Shown piece by piece: positions 1 through 9,075 of a stretch of DNA of 64,000 bases. The notes under the pieces were generated by a model, which was given only the letters and a program-made list of their open reading frames with translations, had not been told where the DNA came from and did not search any database. Every line of letters starts with the position of its first letter. The first letter of the stretch is position 1. The stretch covers positions 1,216,214 through 1,280,213 of the forward strand of contig NZ_FXAJ01000001.1 of NCBI RefSeq assembly GCF_900177535.1. The letters run 5' to 3'. Source of the stretch: Priestia filamentosa (lineage in GTDB: Bacteria > Bacillota > Bacilli > Bacillales > Bacillaceae_H). A program made the position numbers and the translations under genes.

Positions 1-1
1 T

Positions 2-1054
2 CCTACAGCTTGGACAACAGTTGTTTCTTACGCGCTTGCATTAGGTATTATGACGTTTTTACATGTTGTCTTAGGAGAACTTGCTCCGAAAACATTGGCT
101 ATTCAGTATACTGAGAGAGTTACACTTTTGTTAGCTCAGCCGCTTGTGCTATTTGGGAAAATTTTATTTCCTCTCATTTGGCTTTTAAACGGCTCAGCGC
201 GCATTATCCTTCGCATATTTGGGGTAAAGCCTGCCGGTCATGAACAAGCACACTCAGAAGAAGAGCTTAAAATTATTATGACGCAGAGTTATCAAAGTGG
301 AGAAATCAATCAAACAGAGCTTTCATATATGCAAAACATCCTTTCATTTGATGAAAGGGTTGCAAAAGATATTATGGTACCAAGAACAAGAATGATTGTT
401 TTTGATCAGGAGATGGAAAAGGAAGAGCTTTTACAAATTATTGATGAAAACCACTTTACACGTTACCCTGTAACAGAAGAAGGAGATAAAGACAAAATTA
501 TTGGTGTTGTAAATGCTAAGGAAATGGTCACAAACCTTGTGCTTGGACGATCATTAAATATGAAAAAACATATCCATCCGATTCCTTTTATTCATGAATC
601 AACACGTTTGCAAGATGTGTTAGTGAAGATGAAAAAAGAACACATTCATATTGCCGTTGTTATGGATGAATATGGAGGAACGTCAGGAATTATTTCGATG
701 GAGGATATATTAGAAGAAATTGTAGGTGACATCCAAGACGAATTTGATACTGATGAAATTCCAGACGTAGTAGAACAAGAACAGGGCTACTACCTTTTAA
801 ATGGACGCGTTCTTTTAGATGATTTAGAAGAGCGATTCGGAATGACGTTTGATCAGCGAGAGAACGTTGATACAATTGGGGGATGGATGCAAGTAAAGAT
901 GGCTTCAACCCCAGATGAGAATCCTGTTGTTGAAGATGAGCAATACCGTTTTGAAGTAGTAGAAATTGAAAATCATCAAATTCTTCAAGTCTCTTTCTTA
1001 ATTAAAGAATTAAATGAAGAAATGGAAGAGGATACGGAACGAAAGCACGGATAG
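2..1054 (+). CDS. CBS-domain/CorC-type membrane protein (hemolysin C-like family), 5' partial
   Basis: The reading frame is open to the window edge, so the beginning of the gene lies outside. What remains is the end of the DUF21/CNNM membrane domain (hydrophobic, about the first 70 residues), then a tandem CBS pair (starting around MVPRTRM and containing the MDEYGGTSGI segment), then a C-terminal CorC/HlyC-associated domain ending in an acidic tail. This architecture matches the B. subtilis YrkA/YugS/YhdP group, inner-membrane proteins linked to divalent-cation (Mg/Co) efflux or homeostasis. The true start cannot be set. An intrinsic terminator follows at once. The family call is firm; the transported ion is inferred. 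Confidence 0.9.
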   Translation, partial: PTAWTTVVSYALALGIMTFLHVVLGELAPKTLAIQYTERVTLLLAQPLVLFGKILFPLIWLLNGSARIILRIFGVKPAGHEQAHSEEELKIIMTQSYQSGEINQTELSYMQNILSFDERVAKDIMVPRTRMIVFDQEMEKEELLQIIDENHFTRYPVTEEGDKDKIIGVVNAKEMVTNLVLGRSLNMKKHIHPIPFIHESTRLQDVLVKMKKEHIHIAVVMDEYGGTSGIISMEDILEEIVGDIQDEFDTDEIPDVVEQEQGYYLLNGRVLLDDLEERFGMTFDQRENVDTIGGWMQVKMASTPDENPVVEDEQYRFEVVEIENHQILQVSFLIKELNEEMEEDTERKHG

Positions 1055-1068
1055 GGAAAAAACGTAGA

Positions 1069-1098
1069 AGCTCCTGCCAAATAGCAGGAGCTTTTTTG
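1069..1098 (+). terminator. Intrinsic terminator of the CBS-domain gene
   Basis: A 9-bp GC-rich stem (AGCTCCTGC/GCAGGAGCT) with a 6-nt loop is followed by TTTTTT, 14 bases after the stop codon. Confidence 0.9.
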
Positions 1099-1176
1099 GG
1101 GGCGAAATTCACTTAAACTTGTCCAATTTTTATCAATGAAGGACTCCTTTAAGAGGAAGACCTTCCACTCTAGTGT

Positions 1177-1551
1177 TTACATCCGGACAATAATAGATCC
1201 GCCTCCACTTGGCGCTGTGACCGTTTGACTTTGTTCAGGAGCTTTTCGATCTAAACGCTCAAGGAGCTGTTTGTTTTGCTCAATAAGTTGCTGAACTTGG
1301 TAAGAAAGATAATTCAAACGATATTCTAAACTACCTTCTCCATGCGGAAATGGGGGAGCAGTATGGTGGGCAAAATTTTTATGATGTGGCAAAGAATAAT
1401 TTTGTTCATAATTACCTTCTCCATATGGAAATGGGGGAGCGGTAGGATGGGCAAAATTTTCATGATGTGATGAAGAATGATTTTGTTCATTTTTGTCGTT
1501 CGGCTTATAGTTTCTTTGATAATAACGAGGAAAGTAAGAGTGATGATGCAC
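1177..1551 (-). CDS. Small His/Pro-rich protein with a 27-residue tandem repeat (spore-coat-like?)
   Basis: 124 residues. The N-terminus is rich in His, Tyr and Asn (MHHHSYFPRYYQRNY). Two tandem 27-residue units follow (HHENFAHPTAPPFPYGEG and HHKNFAHHTAPPFPHGEG), mirrored in the DNA with an 81-bp period. A Gln/Leu-rich probable coiled-coil stretch (QVQQLIEQNKQLLERLD) then leads to a C-terminal tail GGGSIIVRM. A ribosome binding site (AAAGGAGG) lies 8-15 bases before ATG. There is no signal peptide or membrane segment. Composition and tail recall small Bacillus spore-surface proteins, but I do not recognise the family, so that role is a guess. The 120 bases upstream hold its promoter region. 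Confidence 0.6.
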   Translation of the reverse strand: MHHHSYFPRYYQRNYKPNDKNEQNHSSSHHENFAHPTAPPFPYGEGNYEQNYSLPHHKNFAHHTAPPFPHGEGSLEYRLNYLSYQVQQLIEQNKQLLERLDRKAPEQSQTVTAPSGGGSIIVRM

Positions 1552-1642
1552 ATGTATTACCTCCTTTTACAAGTCTCTTATAATATATACGAAAGATAAA
1601 ATTCGGGGATTTGTCCTATAAAAAATAGACAATTGCCTAATG

Positions 1643-1669
1643 AAAAAGCCGCATTAAGCGGCTTTTTTT
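1643..1669 (-). terminator. Intrinsic terminator after ycgQ
   Basis: Symmetric stem AAAAAGCCGC/GCGGCTTTTTT around ATTAA. It directly follows the ycgQ stop on the minus strand and could also stop transcripts from the other side. Confidence 0.85.
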
Positions 1670-1670
1670 A

Positions 1671-2534
1671 TTAGTATTGACGATAAACATAAGTATCTTC
1701 TGGTTCGCTTATTTTCTCGTACTTTTTCACTTTTAAAACAGGAATTGTTTTTTTGAATGGTTGATAATACATTGTATCTAGTTCTCCGCTTACACGTAGC
1801 CATTCGTCATTTTCTAAGTCCATATCGTCTGGGAATTGAATGAGCATCCCATAGACACCTGAATCTGCTACACAGTGAATGATTCCGAATCTAAATAGAA
1901 AAACTTCATTCTTCTTCAAGTCATCACTATTATAAGAAAAACCGGTTAGTGATACCGTTTTTCCTGTGAACTCTCCAGGGAAGTTATAGATAGTTTCCAT
2001 TCCCTTTAAATAATTGTCGTCATTTAGAATAATGGAGTTTTTCTTTTCATACTGTTTCTTTGATTTATCCATTAATTTGTCGTAATCTTCTGCTCCGTAA
2101 TATGTGCTCGTATCAGGTTGCAAAATTTGATGGTTACTTGACGCATCATCACCTTCTAGAATAGGAAAGTGAAACCCTTTTGCTTCAACCATTTTTGAAT
2201 CAAGAGTTGCAATTGGGAAGCACATAACAGCAACGAGAGGGAAAATCATAATTGGATACACAATGAGCTTTTTGTACCATTTATCTTCATCATGACTGTG
2301 ATCATGGCCACAGCTGCATGAATGATCATGTTCATGATCATGATCATCATGATTTTTCTTATCGCCATCTTTTACGTAAAAATAAACTTGAGCAATGGTT
2401 AGTAAAATAAAGATAAATATCGTACTAAATGAGATATAGCTATATTTCATATTAATATATTTATTAATTGTTCCTGTAGCATGAAGGTGCATAAAAATAA
2501 AACTAAAGCCAATTAAGATTAAAATGCGTACCAC
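1671..2534 (-). CDS. ycgQ: YcgQ-like membrane protein (TIGR03943 family), partner of the YcgR permease
   Basis: 287 residues: two N-terminal membrane segments (about 1-20 and 33-53), then an extremely His/Asp-rich stretch (HDDHDHEHDHSCSCGHDHSH, about residues 62-81) suited to binding metal ions, a third hydrophobic segment (about 90-108) and a soluble domain to the end. It lies 13 bases after the permease gene in the same direction, so the two are co-transcribed. B. subtilis has the same ycgR-ycgQ pair. Substrate is not established; the metal-rich loop suggests divalent metal handling, which is inference. A plausible RBS (AAAGGAGGAG) precedes the ATG start. Confidence 0.88.
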   Translation of the reverse strand: MVRILILIGFSFIFMHLHATGTINKYINMKYSYISFSTIFIFILLTIAQVYFYVKDGDKKNHDDHDHEHDHSCSCGHDHSHDEDKWYKKLIVYPIMIFPLVAVMCFPIATLDSKMVEAKGFHFPILEGDDASSNHQILQPDTSTYYGAEDYDKLMDKSKKQYEKKNSIILNDDNYLKGMETIYNFPGEFTGKTVSLTGFSYNSDDLKKNEVFLFRFGIIHCVADSGVYGMLIQFPDDMDLENDEWLRVSGELDTMYYQPFKKTIPVLKVKKYEKISEPEDTYVYRQY

Positions 2535-2547
2535 TTTGTCTCCTCCT

Positions 2548-3429
2548 TTACAAATAAGAAATAATAAGTGCTCCTAAAAAGACAAAAATCGTAACGTAAA
2601 AGAGTAGGAAAAATACGAGTTTAGACTTAAAAGTTCCGAGCATAACAAGCATATTTTTAATATCAAACATTGGACCAAATACTAAGAATGCAACAAGTGA
2701 ACCATTACTGAACGTGCTTCGGAAAGATGAAGCAACAAAAGCATCAGCTGATGAGCAAAGAGAAAGAACGAAAGCGAGTGCCATCATTATTATAATAGAC
2801 ATAATAGGCCCATCTCCTAAAGAAAGAAGTGTGGATGTTTTAACAAATGTTTGCATCGCTGCCGCAATTAAGGCTCCAATGATAAAAAATTTACCAACTG
2901 AGAAAAATTCATCTAATGTGTGACGTACCATATCCCCAAACTTCTTTGAAAAAGCAAGAGAATGGTCATGATGATGGTGTGTAGCCTCGTTGCGTAGCTG
3001 CCCGTCCTTAAATTGAAGGGAGATAATCCAACCAGCAAAAAGAGCTACAATAAAGGATAAAATGCACCGATAGCCAACCATCTTCCAATCATTTCCGAAA
3101 GCTACATATGTAGAGAAAATCACAACAGGGTTGATAACAGGTCCTGTTAGCATAAAGCTTGTAGCTCCATGAAGAGGAACTCCTTTTCCGATAAGTCGTC
3201 TTGTAATAGGGACAATGCCGCACTCGCAAGCAGGAAAAAGGCTTCCAAGTACAGAGGTCACTATAACAGAGAGAAAACGATTCTTAGGAATAATTTTAGC
3301 TAGCATATTTTCTGTAATGAACATTTGAATCACGCCCGAGATAATAACGCCAAGAACGACGAATGGTAGGGCCTCTACTAATATACTAATAAAAACCGTA
3401 TTCATTTGTAAAAAAGATTCTTTTGACAT
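2548..3429 (-). CDS. ycgR: YcgR-like permease (UPF0718/DUF318 family)
   Basis: 293 residues from the ATG at 3429, chosen because AAGGAG sits 10 bases upstream; an ORF extends 66 bases further but without an RBS. About eight hydrophobic segments are interrupted near the middle by a His-rich cytoplasmic loop (ATHHHHDHSLAF). The family signature region FPACECGIVPITRRL with paired Cys lies in the first third, and CSSADAFVASSF lies in the second half. These belong to the predicted permease family that includes B. subtilis YcgR. First gene of the ycgR-ycgQ operon. Substrate unknown. Confidence 0.88.
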   Translation of the reverse strand: MSKESFLQMNTVFISILVEALPFVVLGVIISGVIQMFITENMLAKIIPKNRFLSVIVTSVLGSLFPACECGIVPITRRLIGKGVPLHGATSFMLTGPVINPVVIFSTYVAFGNDWKMVGYRCILSFIVALFAGWIISLQFKDGQLRNEATHHHHDHSLAFSKKFGDMVRHTLDEFFSVGKFFIIGALIAAAMQTFVKTSTLLSLGDGPIMSIIIMMALAFVLSLCSSADAFVASSFRSTFSNGSLVAFLVFGPMFDIKNMLVMLGTFKSKLVFFLLFYVTIFVFLGALIISYL

Positions 3430-3608
3430 AAGTCTTCCATCTCCTTGTAAAGTAATCGTAATCCACGTTGATGAAAGAGAACAACAAAGACACATAGTTA
3501 CAAACGAATAGAGAGATAAAAAGTTTCACTATGTGAAGCTTTTTTATTTAAGAATGTTTGAATTTTAGACAGCGTGGAATATTTACCTAAAAAAGGAGGA
3601 ACTACATT

Positions 3609-5330
3609 ATGGCTAAAACAACGGCTGGTCAAGCGTTAATTCGTTCACTACAAGAATGGAATATTGATCATATATATGGTCTTCCAGGAGATTCTATCAA
3701 CAATGTAATGGAGGAGTTAAGAAAAGCAAAAGAGCAAATTAAATTTATTGGAGTCCGCCACGAGGAAGCAGCATCTCTAGCCGCTTCAAGCTACGCAAAA
3801 ATCACAGGGAAAATAGGAGTATGTTTATCAATTGCAGGTCCTGGAGCAGTTCATCTTTTAAATGGGATGTATGATGCAGCATCAGATAGCGTTCCAATGC
3901 TCGTTCTTGCTGGACAAGTATCAACTGAAAAACTTGGGAGAGATGATTTTCAGGAAATTAATTTGCAGCGCATGTTTGATGACGTAGCCGTGTTCAATAA
4001 AACGGTGCAAAAAGCAGACACGCTCCCAGATCTTTTAAATCAAGCAATTAAAACGGCATATGCTAAAAAAGGGGTCGCTGTCTTAACCATTCCAGATGAT
4101 ATCCCTGTTCAAGAAATTGACGAGAGTTTAATGTATACCTCATCAGTTTTTAGAGAAGCTCAGATTGTTCCAAATGGAGAGGATCTAAAGAAAGCTGTTA
4201 CATATTTAAATGAAGCAAAACGTCCTGTTATCCTAGCCGGAAAAGGAGCACTGCATGCTAGAAAAGAAGTGGAGGGCTTTTCAGAAAGATTTGGGGCTCC
4301 AGTTGTTGTGACACTACCAGGAAAAGGAGTAATTCCCGACGAGCATCCTTCAAATCTCGGAAACCTTGGTCAAATTGGAACAAAGCCAGCATATGAGGCA
4401 ATGGAGGAAACGGATTTACTTATCATGATAGGTACATCTTTCCCATACCGAGATTATCTTCCTGAAAAAGCAAAAGCTATTCAAATCGATATGGAACCTA
4501 CTCAGATCGGAAAACGCTATCCTGTTTCAGTAGGAATTGTAGGAGATGCAAAGGAAGTACTTCCATGGCTTACTGCACACGGAGATTTTCAAGAAGATCG
4601 ACATTTTCTTGAGAAATGCCAAGAAAATATGGAAAATTGGTGGAGACATATTGGAAAAGATGAGCAAAAAGAAGAAACCCCTATTACAGCTCATCAAGTC
4701 ATTCCCCAGCTTCAAAAAATCGTAGAAGATGACGCTATTTTATCTGTTGATGTTGGGAACGTTACCGTGTGGATGGCACGGCATTTCCGTGTAACAAACC
4801 AACAATTTATCATTTCGAGTTGGCTTGCTACAATGGGGTGTGGGTTACCAGGAGCAATTGCTGCAAAAATGGCGTATCCTGAGCGCCAAGCAGTCGCTGT
4901 ATGCGGAGATGGTGGATTTTCAATGGTTATGCAGGACTTCTTAACTGCTGTAAAATACAATCTTCCTATTATTGTTGTTGTATTGAACAATGAAAAGATC
5001 GGGATGATTAAATACGAACAGGAAGTGGGAGGTCACCTTGATTATGCAGTTGATCTACAACCATTTAATTTTGCTCGATTTGCAGACGTATCAGGAGGTA
5101 TTGGCTATAGAGTAGAAGAATTTGAAGAACTTGCTCCTGCCTTTGAAAAAGCGGCCCTTGCCACAAAACCTGTTATTCTAGATATTCACATTAAAGAGGA
5201 GCCGCCTCTTCCAGGTAAAATTGGATACAGCCAGGCTTTCTCTTATTCCAAATATTTGTTGAAGAATTTCTTTAAAAATCATGAAGTAGAAATGCCGCCG
5301 CTTAAAAAGAGCTTAAAGCGTTTCTTTTAA
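3609..5330 (+). CDS. ydaP: Thiamine-diphosphate-dependent pyruvate oxidase (YdaP-type)
   Basis: 573 residues, the usual length for this enzyme. Domain order: N-terminal TPP-binding pyrimidine domain with GLPGDS and catalytic Glu in GVRHEEAASLA (Glu52/53), a central FAD/nucleotide domain (about 190-330), and a C-terminal TPP-binding domain with the GDG...NN motif (CGDGGFSMV to VVLNNEKIGM). Predicted to convert pyruvate to acetate or acetyl phosphate with CO2 release, using a quinone or oxygen as acceptor. In B. subtilis ydaP belongs to the SigB general stress regulon. Strong RBS (AAAAGGAGG) before ATG. Single-gene unit ending in its own terminator. Confidence 0.93.
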   Translation: MAKTTAGQALIRSLQEWNIDHIYGLPGDSINNVMEELRKAKEQIKFIGVRHEEAASLAASSYAKITGKIGVCLSIAGPGAVHLLNGMYDAASDSVPMLVLAGQVSTEKLGRDDFQEINLQRMFDDVAVFNKTVQKADTLPDLLNQAIKTAYAKKGVAVLTIPDDIPVQEIDESLMYTSSVFREAQIVPNGEDLKKAVTYLNEAKRPVILAGKGALHARKEVEGFSERFGAPVVVTLPGKGVIPDEHPSNLGNLGQIGTKPAYEAMEETDLLIMIGTSFPYRDYLPEKAKAIQIDMEPTQIGKRYPVSVGIVGDAKEVLPWLTAHGDFQEDRHFLEKCQENMENWWRHIGKDEQKEETPITAHQVIPQLQKIVEDDAILSVDVGNVTVWMARHFRVTNQQFIISSWLATMGCGLPGAIAAKMAYPERQAVAVCGDGGFSMVMQDFLTAVKYNLPIIVVVLNNEKIGMIKYEQEVGGHLDYAVDLQPFNFARFADVSGGIGYRVEEFEELAPAFEKAALATKPVILDIHIKEEPPLPGKIGYSQAFSYSKYLLKNFFKNHEVEMPPLKKSLKRFF

Positions 5331-5334
5331 CAAA

Positions 5335-5367
5335 AGAAGAGGCATGAGAATTCTCATGCTTCTTTTT
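5335..5367 (+). terminator. Intrinsic terminator after ydaP
   Basis: AGAAG..GCATGAGAATTCTCATGC..CTTCT stem followed by T6, within 40 bases of the stop codon. Confidence 0.88.
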
Positions 5368-5392
5368 TATAAAGTAAAGAGGGGGATAAAAA

Positions 5393-6967
5393 ATGGGATG
5401 GACAATTACAATTCTAGTGGGGGCACTGCTGCTATTATTATTAATCCCAGGAGCCATATTTTTATGGATTTACATAAGAGATGAAAAGCAGAATGAACAT
5501 TCTGTGCTAAGGAATTTTCCTGTTTTAGGGAAGGTACGCTACATCTTAGAGAAAATTGGTCCTGAAATGAGACAGTATTTATTTCATAATGATAATGAAA
5601 GCAAGCCATTTTCACGGTTAGAATATGAGCAAACAATGAAATCTGCTAAATATAAAAGCAGGTTAATTGGTTTTGGTTCGGAGCGTGAGTTTGAGCGTCC
5701 TGGTTACTATATTGCAAATTCTCTATTTCCAGCTCAGCGTGAGGAGCTGAAGATTGATAATAAGCAAAAAGTAAAAACAAAAATTTATAAAATAGACGAA
5801 GATAACTTGTTGAGACGAAAAGAACATCGAGAAGAGGTGGAGGCTTCCCCATATCTTCTTCATGAAGAGGATGTGCAAATTATTGGAGAGCATACATGTA
5901 AAAAGCCTTTCTATGTAAAGGGAAACGTTGGGCAATCGGCAATGAGTTATGGATCGCTTGGGGACCGGGCTATTACAGCTCTTTCTAAAGGGCTGAAACT
6001 TGCCGGAGGAACGTGGATGAATACAGGAGAAGGTGGATTGTCTCCTCATCATTTGAAAGGGGGCGCAGATATTATTTGTCAAATTGGTCCAGGTCTCTTT
6101 GGAGTGCGAACGAAAGATGGAGAGTTTTCATGGGAAGAGTTTAAAAAGAAAAGTGAAATAAAAGAACTGAAAGCATTTGAACTTAAGCTTGCTCAAGGTG
6201 CAAAAACAAGAGGAGGTCATGTTGATGGCAGAAAAGTAACAGATGAAATTGCTAAAATCCGCCAAGTTGAGGCTGGAGAATCGATTGATAGCCCAAACCG
6301 TTTCAAACAGTTTAGTAGTAGAGAAGGAATGCTTGATTTTATTGAACAGCTCCGTAGTGTTGGCGGAAAGCCGGTCGGCGTGAAGCTTGTTGTAGGGAAT
6401 ATAAAAGAACTTGAAGAGCTTATCGCATATATTGCAAAAAGTGGGAGAAGTCCAGATTTTTTCACAATTGATGGAGGTGAAGGAGGCACTGGAGCATCTT
6501 ATTCAGAACTTGCTGATGCTGCTGGGTTGCCGATTTATACAGCTTTGCCTCTTGTAGATGATTTACTACGAAAATACGGAGTCCGAGATAAAGTAAAAGT
6601 ATTTGCTTCTGGAAAGTTACTCACCCCTGACAAAATTGCAGTAGCGCTTGCAATGGGCGCTGATTTTGTGAATATTGCTCGCGGCATGATGTTTTCGGTT
6701 GGATGTATAAGAGCACAAGTTTGTCATACAAACAATTGTCCTGTTGGGGTTGCAACAACAGATCCTAAACTGCAGAAAGCCCTTATAGTAGAAGAAAAAT
6801 CATTTCGTGTATGCAATTATATCTTGTCTCTTCGAGAAGGATTATACAATTTAGCTGCAGCAGCGGGAATCACTTCTCCTGTACATTTTTCAAGAGAGCA
6901 TATTGTTTTTAAAGATGAAAGAGGCAACATTGAAAAACAAGAAAAAAGGGCAAAAATGTCGAGTTGA
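5393..6967 (+). CDS. yerD: GltB-like FMN/iron-sulfur glutamate-synthase-domain protein (YerD-type)
   Basis: 524 residues. One N-terminal membrane anchor (about 2-24), then a glutamate synthase large-subunit FMN domain: QSAMSYGSLGDRAI, GGTWMNTGEGGLSPHH, GKPVGVKLVVGN, a glycine-rich flavin region TIDGGEGGTGAS, and a 3Fe-4S motif in CIRAQVCHTNNCPVG (C-x5-C-x4-C). It lacks the glutamine amidotransferase domain of true GltB, so the reaction is not ordinary ammonia transfer from glutamine. Matches B. subtilis YerD in length and layout; physiological role unknown. The RBS (AGAGGGGG) is well placed. Confidence 0.9.
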   Translation: MGWTITILVGALLLLLLIPGAIFLWIYIRDEKQNEHSVLRNFPVLGKVRYILEKIGPEMRQYLFHNDNESKPFSRLEYEQTMKSAKYKSRLIGFGSEREFERPGYYIANSLFPAQREELKIDNKQKVKTKIYKIDEDNLLRRKEHREEVEASPYLLHEEDVQIIGEHTCKKPFYVKGNVGQSAMSYGSLGDRAITALSKGLKLAGGTWMNTGEGGLSPHHLKGGADIICQIGPGLFGVRTKDGEFSWEEFKKKSEIKELKAFELKLAQGAKTRGGHVDGRKVTDEIAKIRQVEAGESIDSPNRFKQFSSREGMLDFIEQLRSVGGKPVGVKLVVGNIKELEELIAYIAKSGRSPDFFTIDGGEGGTGASYSELADAAGLPIYTALPLVDDLLRKYGVRDKVKVFASGKLLTPDKIAVALAMGADFVNIARGMMFSVGCIRAQVCHTNNCPVGVATTDPKLQKALIVEEKSFRVCNYILSLREGLYNLAAAAGITSPVHFSREHIVFKDERGNIEKQEKRAKMSS

Positions 6968-7096
6968 AGAATAAAAGTAGGAGAAACTAGCGCAATCTAA
7001 AACGAGTCTTTCTTGAAATAATCTATACATCTATACTAAATCATGGTAGATTTAGTAGGAGCAACAAATGCACCATTGAGGAGGAAGAGAAAGAGC

Positions 7097-7957
7097 ATGA
7101 GTAAGATTGAAGCAGGAACGATTGTGACGCTAGAAGTGGAGCGTGAAGCACCATTCGGCGTATTTTTAACAAATGGCAGTGAAGATGTATTGCTACATGA
7201 ATCAGAAATTATTGGTGAAATTGAAGTTGGCGAAGATGTAGAAGTCTTCCTTTATCATGATAAACAAGAACGTATTACAGCTACAATGAAGAAACCAAAC
7301 ATTCAAAAAGGGCGCTATGGCTGGGCACAAGTTGTTGGTGTTCAACGTCATTTAGGGGTTTTTGTTGATATTGGCATAAGCACAGATTTGCTTGTTTCCC
7401 TTGATGATTTATCAGCGCTTGAACATTTGTGGCCTGAAGTTGGTGATTGGTTATATGTAAGTATTAAAACGGATCGTAAAGGTCGGCTTCTTGGCCGTCT
7501 TGCGACAGAAAATATTATGGAACAAGTAGCGCGTAAAGCTCCTAAAACTGCATATAACAGCGATATTACAGGAAATGTGTATCGTTTAATGAAAATTGGC
7601 AGCTTCATGATTTCAGAAGAGGGATATCGCTGTTTTATTCATGAAAGCGAACGTAAACGTGAACCACGTTTAGGAGAAAGAATAAGTGGTCGCGTTATTG
7701 ATGTAAAAGAAGATGGCACTTTAAATGTATCTCTTTTTCCACGTAAGCAAGATAAAATGAGTGATGACGCAGAAGAAATTTTAGCTTATATGGAAGGTCG
7801 AAATGGTGCGATGCCATATAGTGATAAAAGCCATCCAGATGATATTTTAGAACAGTTCGGAATGAGCAAGGGAGCTTTCAAGCGTGCGCTTGGGGGGTTA
7901 ATGAAGCAAAAGAAAGTGTATCAAGAAGATGGTTGGACATATATAACGAAATCTTAA
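7097..7957 (+). CDS. cvfB: CvfB/YitL-type RNA-binding protein with S1 domains
   Basis: 286 residues from the ATG at 7097. GAGGAGGA lies upstream, and the protein then begins with the usual S1-like domain (GTIVTLEVEREAPFGVFLTN); a longer frame from 7043 lacks an RBS. Three OB/S1-like segments (about 5-62, 70-130, 145-215) are followed by a winged-helix segment (DILEQFGMSKGAFKRALGGL). The family includes S. aureus CvfB, which binds RNA and affects virulence gene expression, and B. subtilis YitL. Monocistronic, ended by a strong terminator. Confidence 0.9.
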   Translation: MSKIEAGTIVTLEVEREAPFGVFLTNGSEDVLLHESEIIGEIEVGEDVEVFLYHDKQERITATMKKPNIQKGRYGWAQVVGVQRHLGVFVDIGISTDLLVSLDDLSALEHLWPEVGDWLYVSIKTDRKGRLLGRLATENIMEQVARKAPKTAYNSDITGNVYRLMKIGSFMISEEGYRCFIHESERKREPRLGERISGRVIDVKEDGTLNVSLFPRKQDKMSDDAEEILAYMEGRNGAMPYSDKSHPDDILEQFGMSKGAFKRALGGLMKQKKVYQEDGWTYITKS

Positions 7958-7958
7958 C

Positions 7959-7990
7959 AACAAAAGCCCTTTTAGAAAGGGCTTTTGTTG
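7959..7990 (+). terminator. Intrinsic terminator after cvfB
   Basis: AACAAAAGCCC/GGGCTTTTGTT stem, 11 bp with loop TTTTAGAAA, immediately after the stop codon. Confidence 0.9.
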
Positions 7991-8093
7991 AAGTGATTGA
8001 AAATTCATAAATTTTTTACATTTTAAAGCAGGATATCTCCTCTTCGTAGCGAATATTAAACTAAATAACGCAAACTAGAGGAGGTTTCTACTT

Positions 8094-8402
8094 ATGATTA
8101 TAGTAGCAGAAAAACATGCTTTACACAAAGCCGTATCTCACGGTGAACAAACGATTATGGTGAAAGGAATGATCGGAAAGCTTCTATCACCGCTCGTAAA
8201 CGTACAGCAAAAACCGAAAGATCTTTGTATTACGATGACTCCAGCCGTTGCGGCTGCTATTATTGCACCTCTTGCTGATATAACAACAGCTCTTGCTATT
8301 ACGCTTATTCTTGTAATCGGCCTTGTCACAATCGTATCTATTTTCAAAGATTATCATATGGAAAATACATATGACGGACTTGTACTACACAAGAAAGCGT
8401 AG
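8094..8402 (+). CDS. Small single-span membrane protein, unknown
   Basis: 102 residues with an excellent RBS (AGAGGAGG). A charged N-terminal half (about 1-45) is followed by one long Ala/Ile/Leu-rich hydrophobic segment (about 48-80, possibly a helical hairpin) and a short hydrophilic tail (FKDYHMENTYDG). No family recognised. It stands alone between the cvfB terminator and a convergent MarR gene. Confidence 0.6.
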   Translation: MIIVAEKHALHKAVSHGEQTIMVKGMIGKLLSPLVNVQQKPKDLCITMTPAVAAAIIAPLADITTALAITLILVIGLVTIVSIFKDYHMENTYDGLVLHKKA

Positions 8403-8449
8403 CATATTTTGTATTTATTAATTGACCTGCTAACTCATATTTTGATGTA

Positions 8450-8489
8450 GAAAGATAATAGAGATCAAAATGATTTCTGTTATCTTTTT
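8450..8489. terminator. Bidirectional terminator between convergent genes
   Basis: A long imperfect stem pairing AAAGATAATAGAGATCA with TGATTTCTGTTATCTTTTT. It overlaps the last codons of the convergent MarR gene and can serve both directions. Confidence 0.7.
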
Positions 8490-8953
8490 ATCCCATCTAA
8501 ATTTTTTTCAATTCCGTTTTCGATTTTTTCAAGAATACGGAAATATTCCTTTGTTTCATCCTCTGTTAAAACCGCAAGCATTTTGCCCCAAAATTCATCA
8601 CGCTTTTTTAGAGCGTTGCGAACAAGTTCGTTTCCTTGTTCCGAAAGTGTTAGCCAAACAATACGACGATCCCGGCTATCACGCCGTCTTTCAATTAAAT
8701 CATATTCTTCAAGCTGATTAAGAGTAATAGTTGTGGCCCCAGACGATAACTCTAGTTTTTTGGATACATCAACAACCATGCATTTTTCTTTTTCGTAAAT
8801 AAATTTAAGCATATAATATTTTGTCGGAGTAATGTTGTAAGGAAGCTTACTACATAATTCTTCAACAAGCTTTTTTTTATGGCGAAAAAACGTATCCTTC
8901 ATACGATCCATATGTTCTAACTGTTCTTTTATCTCTTTTGGATATTCACTCAT
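8480..8953 (-). CDS. MarR-family transcriptional regulator
   Basis: 157 residues. Winged helix-turn-helix with the recognition region VSKKLELSSGATTITLNQLEEYDLIERR and the wing RRDSRDRRIVWLTLSEQG, both typical of MarR. Helical dimerisation segments flank it (1-35, 120-157). The RBS AAAGGGGG is 11 bases before ATG. Upstream lies an lrp-like gene in the same direction, 122 bases away and with room for a promoter between. No obvious transporter partner is adjacent, so its target is unclear. Most likely a repressor responding to a small aromatic or oxidative signal, by family. Confidence 0.85.
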   Translation of the reverse strand: MSEYPKEIKEQLEHMDRMKDTFFRHKKKLVEELCSKLPYNITPTKYYMLKFIYEKEKCMVVDVSKKLELSSGATTITLNQLEEYDLIERRRDSRDRRIVWLTLSEQGNELVRNALKKRDEFWGKMLAVLTEDETKEYFRILEKIENGIEKNLDGIKR

Positions 8954-9075
8954 TTTTGGTAATGCCCCCTTTATAATAAAACCAAAACGCTTTTTATTCT
9001 CCTTCTATTATAATAATAATAAAACCGTTTTCAAATAAACGTTTCTAAAAATTGTTCTTTTCTCCTTCTAATGAA

